Source: a bacterium (lineage in GTDB: Bacteria; UBP6; UBA1177). From it: a stretch of 37,078 nucleotides of DNA. Where the stretch lies: NCBI GenBank assembly GCA_017405875.1, contig JAFQZM010000011.1, positions 1 to 37,078 of the forward strand. The letters are read 5' to 3'. The notes under the pieces were generated by a model, which worked only from the letters and a program-made list of their open reading frames with translations, did no database searches and was not told where the DNA came from. This document shows positions 22,839 through 30,632 of this stretch, in pieces; the first letter of the stretch is position 1; every line of letters starts with the position of its first letter. A program made the position numbers and the translations under genes.

Positions 22839-24463
22839 TAAATCACGAGATAGCTTGAAAGGTAAATTTCGGCGCGGTAGCCGTTTTCATCGGTGACAAC
22901 CGGTTCGTAAACTTCTCCGTTGAGATATGCGCCGTAGGAAAATGTGTTTTCGCCGCTTGTAAGTGCTTTGGTTACATTGATTCTTATGAGTTTGACATCC
23001 TGTCCCGGGCACCATCCGGCGCGTCCGTATGGCCATGAGCCGTATTGATTCGGCACAACGCCGTCACTGACCGATTCGAAACACCCGTCGCTGGTTCCTG
23101 CATTTTTGAAATCGATTTTAAAATTGCTGCCGTTAACGGTGAAAACCGATTCAAACGGGCAGAATTCGGCGCAGTTGGCCGCTTCCGAACCGTTTCCGTG
23201 TCCTGTTATAAAGGCGACTATTTCAGCCTTTTTCACATCTTCGCTTTTTATCGTCTGCGGCTCGAATTGCGAGTTGTAGTTTTCGTCAAACTGCTCAAGC
23301 TGGTTGAAAAGCGGGATCAGACTTTTAGGTTCATCAGCCTCTTTTTTCACAAAAACGAAATCAAGGTTGTTGACGTAATAGTCTCCGTCAACCGTAAAGC
23401 GGAATTTGTATTTTCCGTTTTTCTCAAACATCGGTTTAAGCGGTGTGATGTCGGTGAGCCACTTGCCGCTTCTGCCGTAAGTCGTGATCCAGCGGCCGAT
23501 TTCGGTTTCACATTTTTCGCCGGTTTCATCGCAAAGGAAAAGTCTTTCAAGTCTGTCCCATTCGCAGCTTTTCGGTGTGTCGCAAATCTGTTCGAGCGAT
23601 ATGAAGAGTTCTCCGTTTTCGTTCAGACCGTTGAAATCAATATCGAAAAACAGCTCTTTTGTCCATCCTTCTTCTGCAAAAGGTTTGTTTTCAAGACCTT
23701 TGAAAACAGTCGAGTTTCCGGAATTTTCTTTGATGAAATCAGTGTTTTGCCTTTCGTAGTTGTAAAGTTCGCTCTCTTTGTAAAGATGCTTGAATTTCGG
23801 CGGAAAATCGCTCGAATCCCAGCTTGAAAACGAGCCGCCGCGCCTGATTCTGCGTTCTCCGTCTATCCCGAAAAAGAAATCGGAATTATTTTTGAGCCAC
23901 TCGTTTATCCATGAATCTGTTTCTGCGACCGGCTGTTCAAGAATGTGGATTTTCTTTAAAAGCGCAGCGTTTCCGACCATATCCTGAGCATCTGCGACGG
24001 AATTTTTTATTATTTGGATTTTTTCTTTTGCAAAGTCTGTGTCATCAGTATCAATCATGAAAAAGTAATGAGTGTTTTCAGGCGATTGGTCAAAAAGAGC
24101 GTAGAGATCGGTTTCCCAGATTTTTTTGCTGTCAGAATTTTTTTTGCGGTAAAAAACAAAGAGATAGTTTTCCTCTTTTGAGTAATTTTCGGCGAAATTC
24201 CAGTCGCCGGAATCAAACGTAAGAGTGAAGTCGCAGGCATAGTCTCCGAAAGAATTCCCGCATTCCAAATCTTCAAAATCGGGGCTCGGGGTTCTTCCGT
24301 CCGGCACCTCAGCGTTGTCGTCATCAGAAATTTCCGTGTTGTCGCTGTCGGAAAAGTTGTCGTTGTCGGCATTGGTTTCATTTTCGCTTTTTTTGCTTCC
24401 TGAACATGCCGCCGCAATGAACAGAATCGCAAAAACGACAAGATAGAACTGTTTGAGCTTCAT
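22835..24463 (-). CDS. Lipoprotein with peptide-N-glycosidase F-like domain
   Basis: The 542-residue product has a lipoprotein signal ending A-A-A-C (Cys20) and an Asp/Asn/Ser-rich linker to about residue 60. From residue 419 it carries a segment that I recognise as PNGase F C-terminal-like: I-T-G-H-G-N-G-S-E, N-C-A-E-F-C, then G-V-V-P-N-Q-Y-G-S-W-P-Y-G-R-A-G-W-C-P-G. PNGase F-type enzymes cut the bond between Asn and the first GlcNAc of N-glycans. The preceding ~100 residues could contain the N-terminal jelly-roll half. Residues 65-280 are unknown and include repeated aromatic/acidic stretches. GAGGT lies before the ATG. It is downstream of the subtilisin-like protease by 53 bases and probably shares its transcript. 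Activity on glycoproteins is inferred from family resemblance. Confidence 0.75.
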   Translation of the reverse strand: MKLKQFYLVVFAILFIAAACSGSKKSENETNADNDNFSDSDNTEISDDDNAEVPDGRTPSPDFEDLECGNSFGDYACDFTLTFDSGDWNFAENYSKEENYLFVFYRKKNSDSKKIWETDLYALFDQSPENTHYFFMIDTDDTDFAKEKIQIIKNSVADAQDMVGNAALLKKIHILEQPVAETDSWINEWLKNNSDFFFGIDGERRIRRGGSFSSWDSSDFPPKFKHLYKESELYNYERQNTDFIKENSGNSTVFKGLENKPFAEEGWTKELFFDIDFNGLNENGELFISLEQICDTPKSCEWDRLERLFLCDETGEKCETEIGRWITTYGRSGKWLTDITPLKPMFEKNGKYKFRFTVDGDYYVNNLDFVFVKKEADEPKSLIPLFNQLEQFDENYNSQFEPQTIKSEDVKKAEIVAFITGHGNGSEAANCAEFCPFESVFTVNGSNFKIDFKNAGTSDGCFESVSDGVVPNQYGSWPYGRAGWCPGQDVKLIRINVTKALTSGENTFSYGAYLNGEVYEPVVTDENGYRAEIYLSSYLVIY

Positions 24464-24516
24464 TCTCTTACCTCGTGATTAATTGATGGATTTTATTGAA
24501 TAAAAAAGTGCCAAAT

Positions 24517-27114
24517 TTAGAAAACCGTTACAGAGCAGCCTGATGATTTGGAAGAATTCTCTTTCATGCAGTATTTCGAGCAGCCGTCGCCGTCCATTCT
24601 GTTTCCGTCGTCGCACTGTTCGCCTACATCAAGGAGTCCGTTTCCGCAGTTTTCCTTGTTGCTTCCGCCGTTGTTATCCGAACTGTTGTTGTCGTTGTTG
24701 TTGCCAGGATTGTCCTCACCGGAATAGCAGCCTGATTTATCCCAGCCAAGGCAGTTTGCAGCGCATTTTGCCGTTCCGTTTTCGGGTGCGCCGGCAAGCT
24801 GTTTGCACGGAATTGTGTCTCCGTCGCAGACTTCGTCGTTGTCTACATTGTTGTTGCCGCAGAGAACTCCGCCGCCGCCTTCACATGTGCTTGTGTCGTA
24901 GCCTGTGCAGTTTTTGTTGCAGTAAGCGATTCCGCCTGTGAAACGGTCATCGATTGATTTGCACGATTTGTAGCCGCCGTCGCATTTTTCACCTTCTTCC
25001 TTGAGGTCGTTTCCGCAGCTGGCGATAGTTTCTGTTCCTTTCGGGAGAATTTTGTTGGAAATGCAGGCGTATCCTGAACGGACTTCGTTGTAGCTGCATT
25101 TTGCGATGCACTGACCCTGATAACACTCAACGCTGCTGTTTCCGTTGTAGCAGTCGTTGTTTTTGGTGCATGTCGCTGAGCAGTAGCCGTCTTTCCAGTC
25201 TCCGTCCGTTATACATTTCGGCGTAGCTGCCGTGTTTATACAGTCGGAATCAACCGAGCATGGGTCAGCAGCTCTTCCTTTGCTGTTGCCGTCGGTGCAG
25301 CCGTTGTCGACTATGCCGTCGCAATCGTCGTCTTTGTCGTAGTTGTTGCCGTAACAGCCGTCGATTGAAGATGTCGCAACGCATTCACCGCATGTTCCGT
25401 TCTTTGCTCCGACTACCATTGCATTTGCGTCAACTATGCCGAAGCCGTAACACGGAGAGTGTTCTTTCGATCCGCCTGTAATCCATTCGTCGTTTTGTGT
25501 GGTCCAGCCGCCTTCCGCGCAGTTAGTCGACGGTCTGCGGGCAGACAATTTTATGCAGTTCATAGCTCCGGAAACATCCAGATTGGGATTTGCTGCAAGC
25601 ATTAGTGCGACTGCGCCTGCTGCTACAGGTGTTGCCGCACTCGTTCCGCTCATACCGCTCGTATAGTCACCGTTGCTGTCAAGACTTCCGAGACAACCAT
25701 ATTCATTACATGCATAACCGTAACTGTTCCCGGTAATATCGGTTGTGTTGTTTCCTGCACCTGCAGAGATATCGATTTCGGCACCGTAGTTCGAGTAGCT
25801 TTCCAAAGAACCCGACTGACTGAGTGCGCTGATTGTCAGAAAATCGTTGTCTTTAAGGAAGCTGTTCTTATTGGTATTGCAGTGAGAGTTTCCGGCTGCC
25901 CAGAGGAAAATAGTTCCTTTGCCGCCTCTTCCGTTGGTTCTGCCGTAGTCAACACCCTGCGAGCTGTTGTTGTCGGCCGGAACATTGGTGCAGTTGCCGC
26001 GGTTGTCCGTGTCCTGTGCGCCCCAGCTGTTGCTTACGACCCAAGCGCCGTTGTCAACAGCATATTTCAATGCTTCGAGTGTTGCGCCGGCACCGGCATA
26101 TTCTCTCCAACTGTCGGAAATAAGTCTTATCGGAATGATCGGGCAGCCCCAGCATGAAGCTGAAACACCCGTACCGTTGTTTGTTTTAGCTGCAGCGAGA
26201 CCGGCACAAGCTGTTCCGTGCGGAACACCTTCATGGTCGTTGCCGTTTCCTGAAGTGTTAGGTGCACCGCCCAGATTGCCGATATAATCTTTTCCGAGAT
26301 TCTTCAGAACATTGATGTCCGGATGATTCAAATCAACGCCGGTATCGACGATTGCGATTCTGACATCCTTGTTCTCTGCAGTTTCGGTGTCCCATGCATC
26401 CGGCGCGTTTATCTGCGTCAAGTGCCACTGTTTTGAAAAATAGGGATCGTTCGGAGTTGTCGAAAGAGGTATCATTCTCCAAAGCCAGTTCGGTTGAGCC
26501 CAGCGGACAAGCTGTTTTTCGTAAAGCGAATTCGCGATTGCGAAAGGATCGCTTCCTATAGGCAGTGAAACCGTGTAAAAATTCATGTCTTCGTCGATTT
26601 CAACAACTTTCAGATTATAAAGTTCAAGAGTTTTTTCCTGTTCTTCCTTGGTTGTGTATTTTGTGAAGACAAGGTTCATTGTTCCGTCAAGAACGATCGG
26701 AGCATCTGCAGCGTGATAAGTGAGAACAGGCCATGCTTCGATGCCGTTTTTTGCAAGAAGATTGCGTACCTGTATCCAGTTTTTGCGGTCGAATTCGTCA
26801 AGATTGATTTTGAATGCCCTGAAATTATGATGATCGAAAGTGACATCAGAGATCATGTCGGTGATTCGGATTCCGTTAAATTCAAGCCCGTGAAGAGAGT
26901 TCAGATTGACAGAGTGAGGAATAGCGATTTCATCATATTTCTGCAAAAGATACTGCGGTTCGCCGTCCATATGATAGTAAAAAGTATCGTAAAGTCTGCC
27001 GTTTATTTCGATGAGTTTGCCTAAAACCGGTGCTTCAAACTCCAACTTTTCAGCAGATAAAACAAATGAAAAACAGAGCAGAAAAGAGATTAAGACTTTC
27101 TTCATACAGGACAT
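24517..27114 (-). CDS. Secreted subtilisin-family (S8) serine protease with Cys-rich repeats and SSGCS tail
   Basis: From the ATG at 27114 (strong AGGAGG upstream) the protein has 865 residues. It has a signal peptide to about residue 21 and a ~200-residue propeptide region. The S8 catalytic domain spans about 225-540: catalytic Asp257 in A-I-V-D-T-G-V-D, His299 in H-G-T-A-C-A-G, oxyanion Asn409 in A-A-G-N-S and Ser492 in S-G-T-S-A-A-T-P. The C-terminal third is cysteine-rich. Two related modules have C-G-N ... E-x-C-D-G ... C-K and end in A-N-C-L-G-W-D-K-S-G-C or N-C-T-G-Y-D-T-S-T-C. A Myxococcus-type repeat follows (C-G-N-G-L-L-D-V-G-E-Q-C-D-D-G-N). The extreme C terminus is K-S-S-G-C-S-V-T-V-F. 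It should be an exported, probably surface-attached protease. Confidence 0.92.
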   Translation of the reverse strand: MSCMKKVLISFLLCFSFVLSAEKLEFEAPVLGKLIEINGRLYDTFYYHMDGEPQYLLQKYDEIAIPHSVNLNSLHGLEFNGIRITDMISDVTFDHHNFRAFKINLDEFDRKNWIQVRNLLAKNGIEAWPVLTYHAADAPIVLDGTMNLVFTKYTTKEEQEKTLELYNLKVVEIDEDMNFYTVSLPIGSDPFAIANSLYEKQLVRWAQPNWLWRMIPLSTTPNDPYFSKQWHLTQINAPDAWDTETAENKDVRIAIVDTGVDLNHPDINVLKNLGKDYIGNLGGAPNTSGNGNDHEGVPHGTACAGLAAAKTNNGTGVSASCWGCPIIPIRLISDSWREYAGAGATLEALKYAVDNGAWVVSNSWGAQDTDNRGNCTNVPADNNSSQGVDYGRTNGRGGKGTIFLWAAGNSHCNTNKNSFLKDNDFLTISALSQSGSLESYSNYGAEIDISAGAGNNTTDITGNSYGYACNEYGCLGSLDSNGDYTSGMSGTSAATPVAAGAVALMLAANPNLDVSGAMNCIKLSARRPSTNCAEGGWTTQNDEWITGGSKEHSPCYGFGIVDANAMVVGAKNGTCGECVATSSIDGCYGNNYDKDDDCDGIVDNGCTDGNSKGRAADPCSVDSDCINTAATPKCITDGDWKDGYCSATCTKNNDCYNGNSSVECYQGQCIAKCSYNEVRSGYACISNKILPKGTETIASCGNDLKEEGEKCDGGYKSCKSIDDRFTGGIAYCNKNCTGYDTSTCEGGGGVLCGNNNVDNDEVCDGDTIPCKQLAGAPENGTAKCAANCLGWDKSGCYSGEDNPGNNNDNNSSDNNGGSNKENCGNGLLDVGEQCDDGNRMDGDGCSKYCMKENSSKSSGCSVTVF

Positions 27115-27221
27115 TTTTTCCTCCTTTATAAACAAAAAAACAAAAAATCATAAGCAAAAGCAATGCCTTAGAAAAATCATCAATAAAATCGACATATTTT
27201 CCAAGGTACGAAAAACTAATA

Positions 27222-27249
27222 ATTGTAGCCTCAAAAAAATCAAAATCAA
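27222..27249 (-). promoter_or_regulatory. Predicted promoter of the S8 protease gene
   Basis: On the minus strand TTGATT (27244-27249), 16 bases and TACAAT (27222-27227) lie about 108 bases before the protease ATG, within the 183-base gap to the serine hydrolase gene. The remaining ~100-base leader is AT-rich, with no clear structure. Confidence 0.4.
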
Positions 27250-27297
27250 GTGCCGTTTTGCACTGCTTTGTTCAGGAATGTATGCGATAACCTGAGA

Positions 27298-28269
27298 TCA
27301 AAGAAACGCACTGTCGAAAAACTGCTGCCTTGCCAGCCTGATCCGCTCTTTTCTTTCGGGCTTTTCGGGTGTCGGATGTGTCGAATTGGTGAGAAGGGCG
27401 GCTGTTGTGTTTGTTTTTGGATCGACGAGAAATGCCGTGCCAGTGAATCCCAGATGACCGAAATACCTTTCTTTAGCCGATTTCCCGTAGTTGGAATCGT
27501 CTCCTTCAGGCCTGTCGAAACCTGCAAAGTCCAGTTTTTGCGCGATCGGCAGGAACCACGGTGTTTTCAGCAACCTGTCAAAATAACCGACAACTTCCGA
27601 TGCGCTTCCGAAAACTCCGGCATGGGCGGTGATTCCCCCCAAAAACCATGAGTTTTCATCTTCAACGGTTTTTTCCGGAAATGATCCTCGCATTTTTGAA
27701 AAGGCTGTTTTCGGAGTTTTTTCTTTCGGACGGTATGTGAGATTAAAATCTAAACTGTTGGATTTCTTGAAGTTTTCAAAAATTTCATCAATCGGCTGAT
27801 GGTGAATTTTTTCAAGAATAAAACCCAAAAGAAGAAAGTTCAGATCGCTGTAACACTTCGTTTTGTCGGAAGTTTCATGCCCGAAAATGATTTTGACGAC
27901 TTCTTTTTTCCTTTCTTCCAAAGATTTTTCTGCCGGAACAAGTTCGTAAAACGGAAGCCATGCCGGAAACCCGGAAGTGTGGCTTAAAAGCTCAACGACA
28001 GTGACATCACCGTTAAAGTCGCTGAAAAATCGGGAAATATTCTCGTTTTCAGAAAGTTTTTTTGATGAAAAAAGCTCATAAAAAATGGGAACCGTAACGA
28101 TCGCCTTTGTGAGTGAAGCCAAATCAAACTGCGTGGAATCATTGATTCTTTCACTCGAATCAAAGCCGAATGTTCCGCCATTACAGCACGAAAAAACGCC
28201 GTTTTTCAAAGATGCAGACTGATAGGCCGAATAAAGCCCTGAGCCGATATTTTTTTGCAGAAAATCCAT
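27298..28269 (-). CDS. Beta-lactamase-fold serine hydrolase (class C/esterase type)
   Basis: The 323-residue protein belongs to the serine beta-lactamase-like superfamily (Pfam beta-lactamase). The nucleophile motif S-x-x-K is S-L-T-K within F-D-L-A-S-L-T-K. H-T-S-G-F-P-A-W follows, and Y-S-D-L-N provides the Y-x-N element. The third motif is probably H-L-G-F-T-G-T near 270. There is no signal peptide, so it may be cytoplasmic or exported by another route; this is odd next to secreted proteins. Members include D-amino-acid peptidases, esterases and transpeptidase relatives, so the substrate cannot be stated. Its start overlaps the metallopeptidase stop by one base (TAATG), so translation is coupled to that gene. 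Confidence 0.85.
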   Translation of the reverse strand: MDFLQKNIGSGLYSAYQSASLKNGVFSCCNGGTFGFDSSERINDSTQFDLASLTKAIVTVPIFYELFSSKKLSENENISRFFSDFNGDVTVVELLSHTSGFPAWLPFYELVPAEKSLEERKKEVVKIIFGHETSDKTKCYSDLNFLLLGFILEKIHHQPIDEIFENFKKSNSLDFNLTYRPKEKTPKTAFSKMRGSFPEKTVEDENSWFLGGITAHAGVFGSASEVVGYFDRLLKTPWFLPIAQKLDFAGFDRPEGDDSNYGKSAKERYFGHLGFTGTAFLVDPKTNTTAALLTNSTHPTPEKPERKERIRLARQQFFDSAFL

Positions 28270-30560
28270 TAGAAAACGGTCATTGAACAGCCGCTGCTTT
28301 TACTTTCTTTCTTGGGTTCGTCGTCGCTGTAGGTATCATCATCCGGCGTGGTTTCACTATCATCGTCTGAAATCACATCGTCGTCAGATTCTTCTTCTTC
28401 CGGAGCTCCGCATTCTTTTTCGGAAGTCCATGAAGCTCTGGCTTTCGGATTGTACAAAAGTCCCGCAGGTCCTTTGTTTATAAAATGAATATAATATCTT
28501 TCGCCCGGTTTGAGATTCGTGAAAGTCCATGTTCCTTTACTTTCGCTTTCGACGATTTGATCATATTTTACAGTAATTGAATAGTCTTCTTCCCAGATTA
28601 CAGGTTCTCCTTCGCGGACAAGAGCGGTCAGTTTGGGAGCTGATCTTTGATCGCCGCTGCTTCCGTAAGGAGTGCCTGTTATTGTCAAAGTATCGATACA
28701 TTCAGGTACATCGAAGTAAAGCTGGACATACATGGGAGCCACTTCAATATCCTCGTCTTCCAATTCTGCATTAACGGTATCTGTTGACGGGTTGTAGTAT
28801 CCGTCACCGACACCGCCGAAGTAGAAGTAATCTGCAGGATTCATGACGTTTCTTGCTCTGATTTCTTCAAAGTAGCCTCTGTCCGTGAGAATTTGTTTGA
28901 AATCATCCTTCAGAGCCGATGCAGGGCTTGATTCGGTTGCTTCAAGCATGAGTTCGCCCCATTCTTTGTAGCCGATCTCGCTGTGCGGAACCGACATGAG
29001 TGCTGTAAGGAAAATCTTCGCGAAATCATCTCTGGTGAAGCCTTTTTCAAGCATTTTTTTATAAATTTCCCAGTGTGCTCCGACCATCGGAAGACCGTCG
29101 TTGTGGGATTCACCGTTGAAATCTTCGTTTACGCGGTTCGGATTCGTTGTCGTTCTGAGACAGCTTTTACCGTCAAGGGTTACTGCGCCGCCTGCCGCAC
29201 CGACTCCTTTTGCTACATATTCTGCAAGGCACGGATCTTCCGTGATGATGAACGAGAAAACGTCCGCCATACCTTCGTTCATTCCCATGATCTCATTTGT
29301 GAAACCGTATTTGTCGGGCCAGCCTTCGTATGCGAACTGAGCAATGCCGTCGATTACACCGTGACCGAATTCGTGATAGACAACATCTCCGTCATAAGCG
29401 AAATCGGCATTTGTTCCCTGACCGAAAACAAGTGCGTCGCTGTCACTGTATTCAAAATCGCCGAAAAACATCTCAGAGAAAGAAGGGTCGGATTTGCTGA
29501 AGAAAGCGTTGTCCATCGGCTTAAGGTCGGACGTGTTGTATCCGCTGTAATAGCCCATCATCTGGAAGTTTGCGATTCCGACGATCGGTTTTTCTCCTTT
29601 GTGGTTCGGAAGTTCCGTGTATTCCTTGAGGCCGAGCCCTGCAAGATAATCGTAAATTTTCGTCATGTGGTAGTAAAGTGCGATTTCGGGATAAATATCG
29701 TCGGTGTCGAGTTTGTATTTCAGACCTTTATCCCAGTCTTCGTATATGAAGCTACCGTTTTCCTCTTTGTTTGCAAGCTGTTTGACTGTGCAGACAGGGA
29801 ATTCATACTGTCCGTAAGAAAAGGTTTCGCCTTCGTCAGGGCAGTTTGCCGCAACGATTTTTCTGAGTCCGTTTTCGTCTTCTTCAGCCGAAAGGAACCC
29901 GTCTGCATCGTCTCCTACCCAGAGAAGATCGACTTCTATCGGTTCCGGAGTGCTTACCGGGTTCATCTCGAAAACTTTCGCTTTGTTCGTTGCAAATTTT
30001 ACAAGGTTTCCGGTGCGGAGAACTCTGCCGTTGTTTGCGTCAACAAAGAAAAATTTTCCGTCAATCGGGCTGATCGGACGGAAACGGATGCGGTATGCGA
30101 GTCTGTATTCGCCGTTGTATTCGATTATAACCGGATACGAAGCGAAATCGGGCTTCGAAACCGTGCTGCCGAACTGCTTTTTAGCCAAAGCGGCAGCGGC
30201 CTGTTCAGCTGTCATAGCCGGTTTGGTGCTGATCGAAAAATCATGTATGCCGTTGATGATATTTACAATTTTGCCGTCTTTCTCTTTGATGACGGTGAAT
30301 TTGCCGACAACAGGAATACCGTTGTAAGACCATGCGATTCTATGGATTGCGATTCCCGAAATCGTGTTCGAATTTTGAATCTCACCTTTGAAAAGCGGAC
30401 TTTTAAGCGATATCAGCGCAGGAAGTTTCTGCTCTACAAAAGCGGTCATGTTTTTTACTGCAAGAGGTTTTGCAGGTTTGATCATCTCAAATTTCGGTTT
30501 TTCGCCGAATAGAGCAAAAACCGCAAAAACGAGTGAGAGTGCGACAAGTAATTTTTTCAT
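28269..30560 (-). CDS. Secreted M4/M36-type metallopeptidase with SSGCS tail
   Basis: The 763-residue product has a signal peptide to about residue 20. An FTP/PepSY-like propeptide region covers about 60-190 (G-I-P-V-V-G-K-F-T-V, then Y-R-L-A-Y-R-I-R-F). The gluzincin catalytic domain has H-E-F-G-H at 396-400, with the third zinc ligand probably Glu429 in N-E-G-M-A-D. The later H-N-D-G-L-P-M-V-G-A-H-W-E-I-Y is closer to fungalysin (M36) than to thermolysin, so the family could be either. A beta-rich domain covers about 570-725. The end is an Asp-rich linker and K-S-S-G-C-S-M-T-V-F. AGGAG lies before the ATG. It is coupled to the serine hydrolase downstream. Confidence 0.9.
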   Translation of the reverse strand: MKKLLVALSLVFAVFALFGEKPKFEMIKPAKPLAVKNMTAFVEQKLPALISLKSPLFKGEIQNSNTISGIAIHRIAWSYNGIPVVGKFTVIKEKDGKIVNIINGIHDFSISTKPAMTAEQAAAALAKKQFGSTVSKPDFASYPVIIEYNGEYRLAYRIRFRPISPIDGKFFFVDANNGRVLRTGNLVKFATNKAKVFEMNPVSTPEPIEVDLLWVGDDADGFLSAEEDENGLRKIVAANCPDEGETFSYGQYEFPVCTVKQLANKEENGSFIYEDWDKGLKYKLDTDDIYPEIALYYHMTKIYDYLAGLGLKEYTELPNHKGEKPIVGIANFQMMGYYSGYNTSDLKPMDNAFFSKSDPSFSEMFFGDFEYSDSDALVFGQGTNADFAYDGDVVYHEFGHGVIDGIAQFAYEGWPDKYGFTNEIMGMNEGMADVFSFIITEDPCLAEYVAKGVGAAGGAVTLDGKSCLRTTTNPNRVNEDFNGESHNDGLPMVGAHWEIYKKMLEKGFTRDDFAKIFLTALMSVPHSEIGYKEWGELMLEATESSPASALKDDFKQILTDRGYFEEIRARNVMNPADYFYFGGVGDGYYNPSTDTVNAELEDEDIEVAPMYVQLYFDVPECIDTLTITGTPYGSSGDQRSAPKLTALVREGEPVIWEEDYSITVKYDQIVESESKGTWTFTNLKPGERYYIHFINKGPAGLLYNPKARASWTSEKECGAPEEEESDDDVISDDDSETTPDDDTYSDDEPKKESKSSGCSMTVF

Positions 30561-30599
30561 TTCATTCTCCTATAAAAAAACAAACTTAATTCTGCCAGC

Positions 30600-30627
30600 A
30601 ATAAATATTCTCAATTTTTTTTGTCAA
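30600..30627 (-). promoter_or_regulatory. Weak predicted promoter for the metallopeptidase gene
   Basis: A perfect TTGACA on the minus strand (30622-30627) lies 5 bases beyond the dxs stop, followed after 16 bases by TTTATT (30600-30605), a poor -10 element. It would separate the peptidase genes from rsmE-dxs. Confidence 0.3.
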
Positions 30628-30632
30628 TAATT

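Noticed and set aside
23045-23827. A 260-residue open frame on the plus strand
   Set aside because: It is antisense to the PNGase F-like gene and has no ribosome binding site or recognisable motif.
27115-27297. Possible small gene or RNA in the gap between the S8 protease and the serine hydrolase
   Set aside because: The gap is AT-rich, and the 94-residue frame crossing it runs antisense into the protease gene and looks random. Apart from a predicted promoter I see nothing supportable.
28983-30512. A 509-residue open frame on the plus strand
   Set aside because: It is antisense to the metallopeptidase, which has clear catalytic motifs, signal peptide and ribosome binding site. The frame has low-complexity Phe/Val/Arg composition and no recognisable domain; it arises from the codon bias of the real gene.
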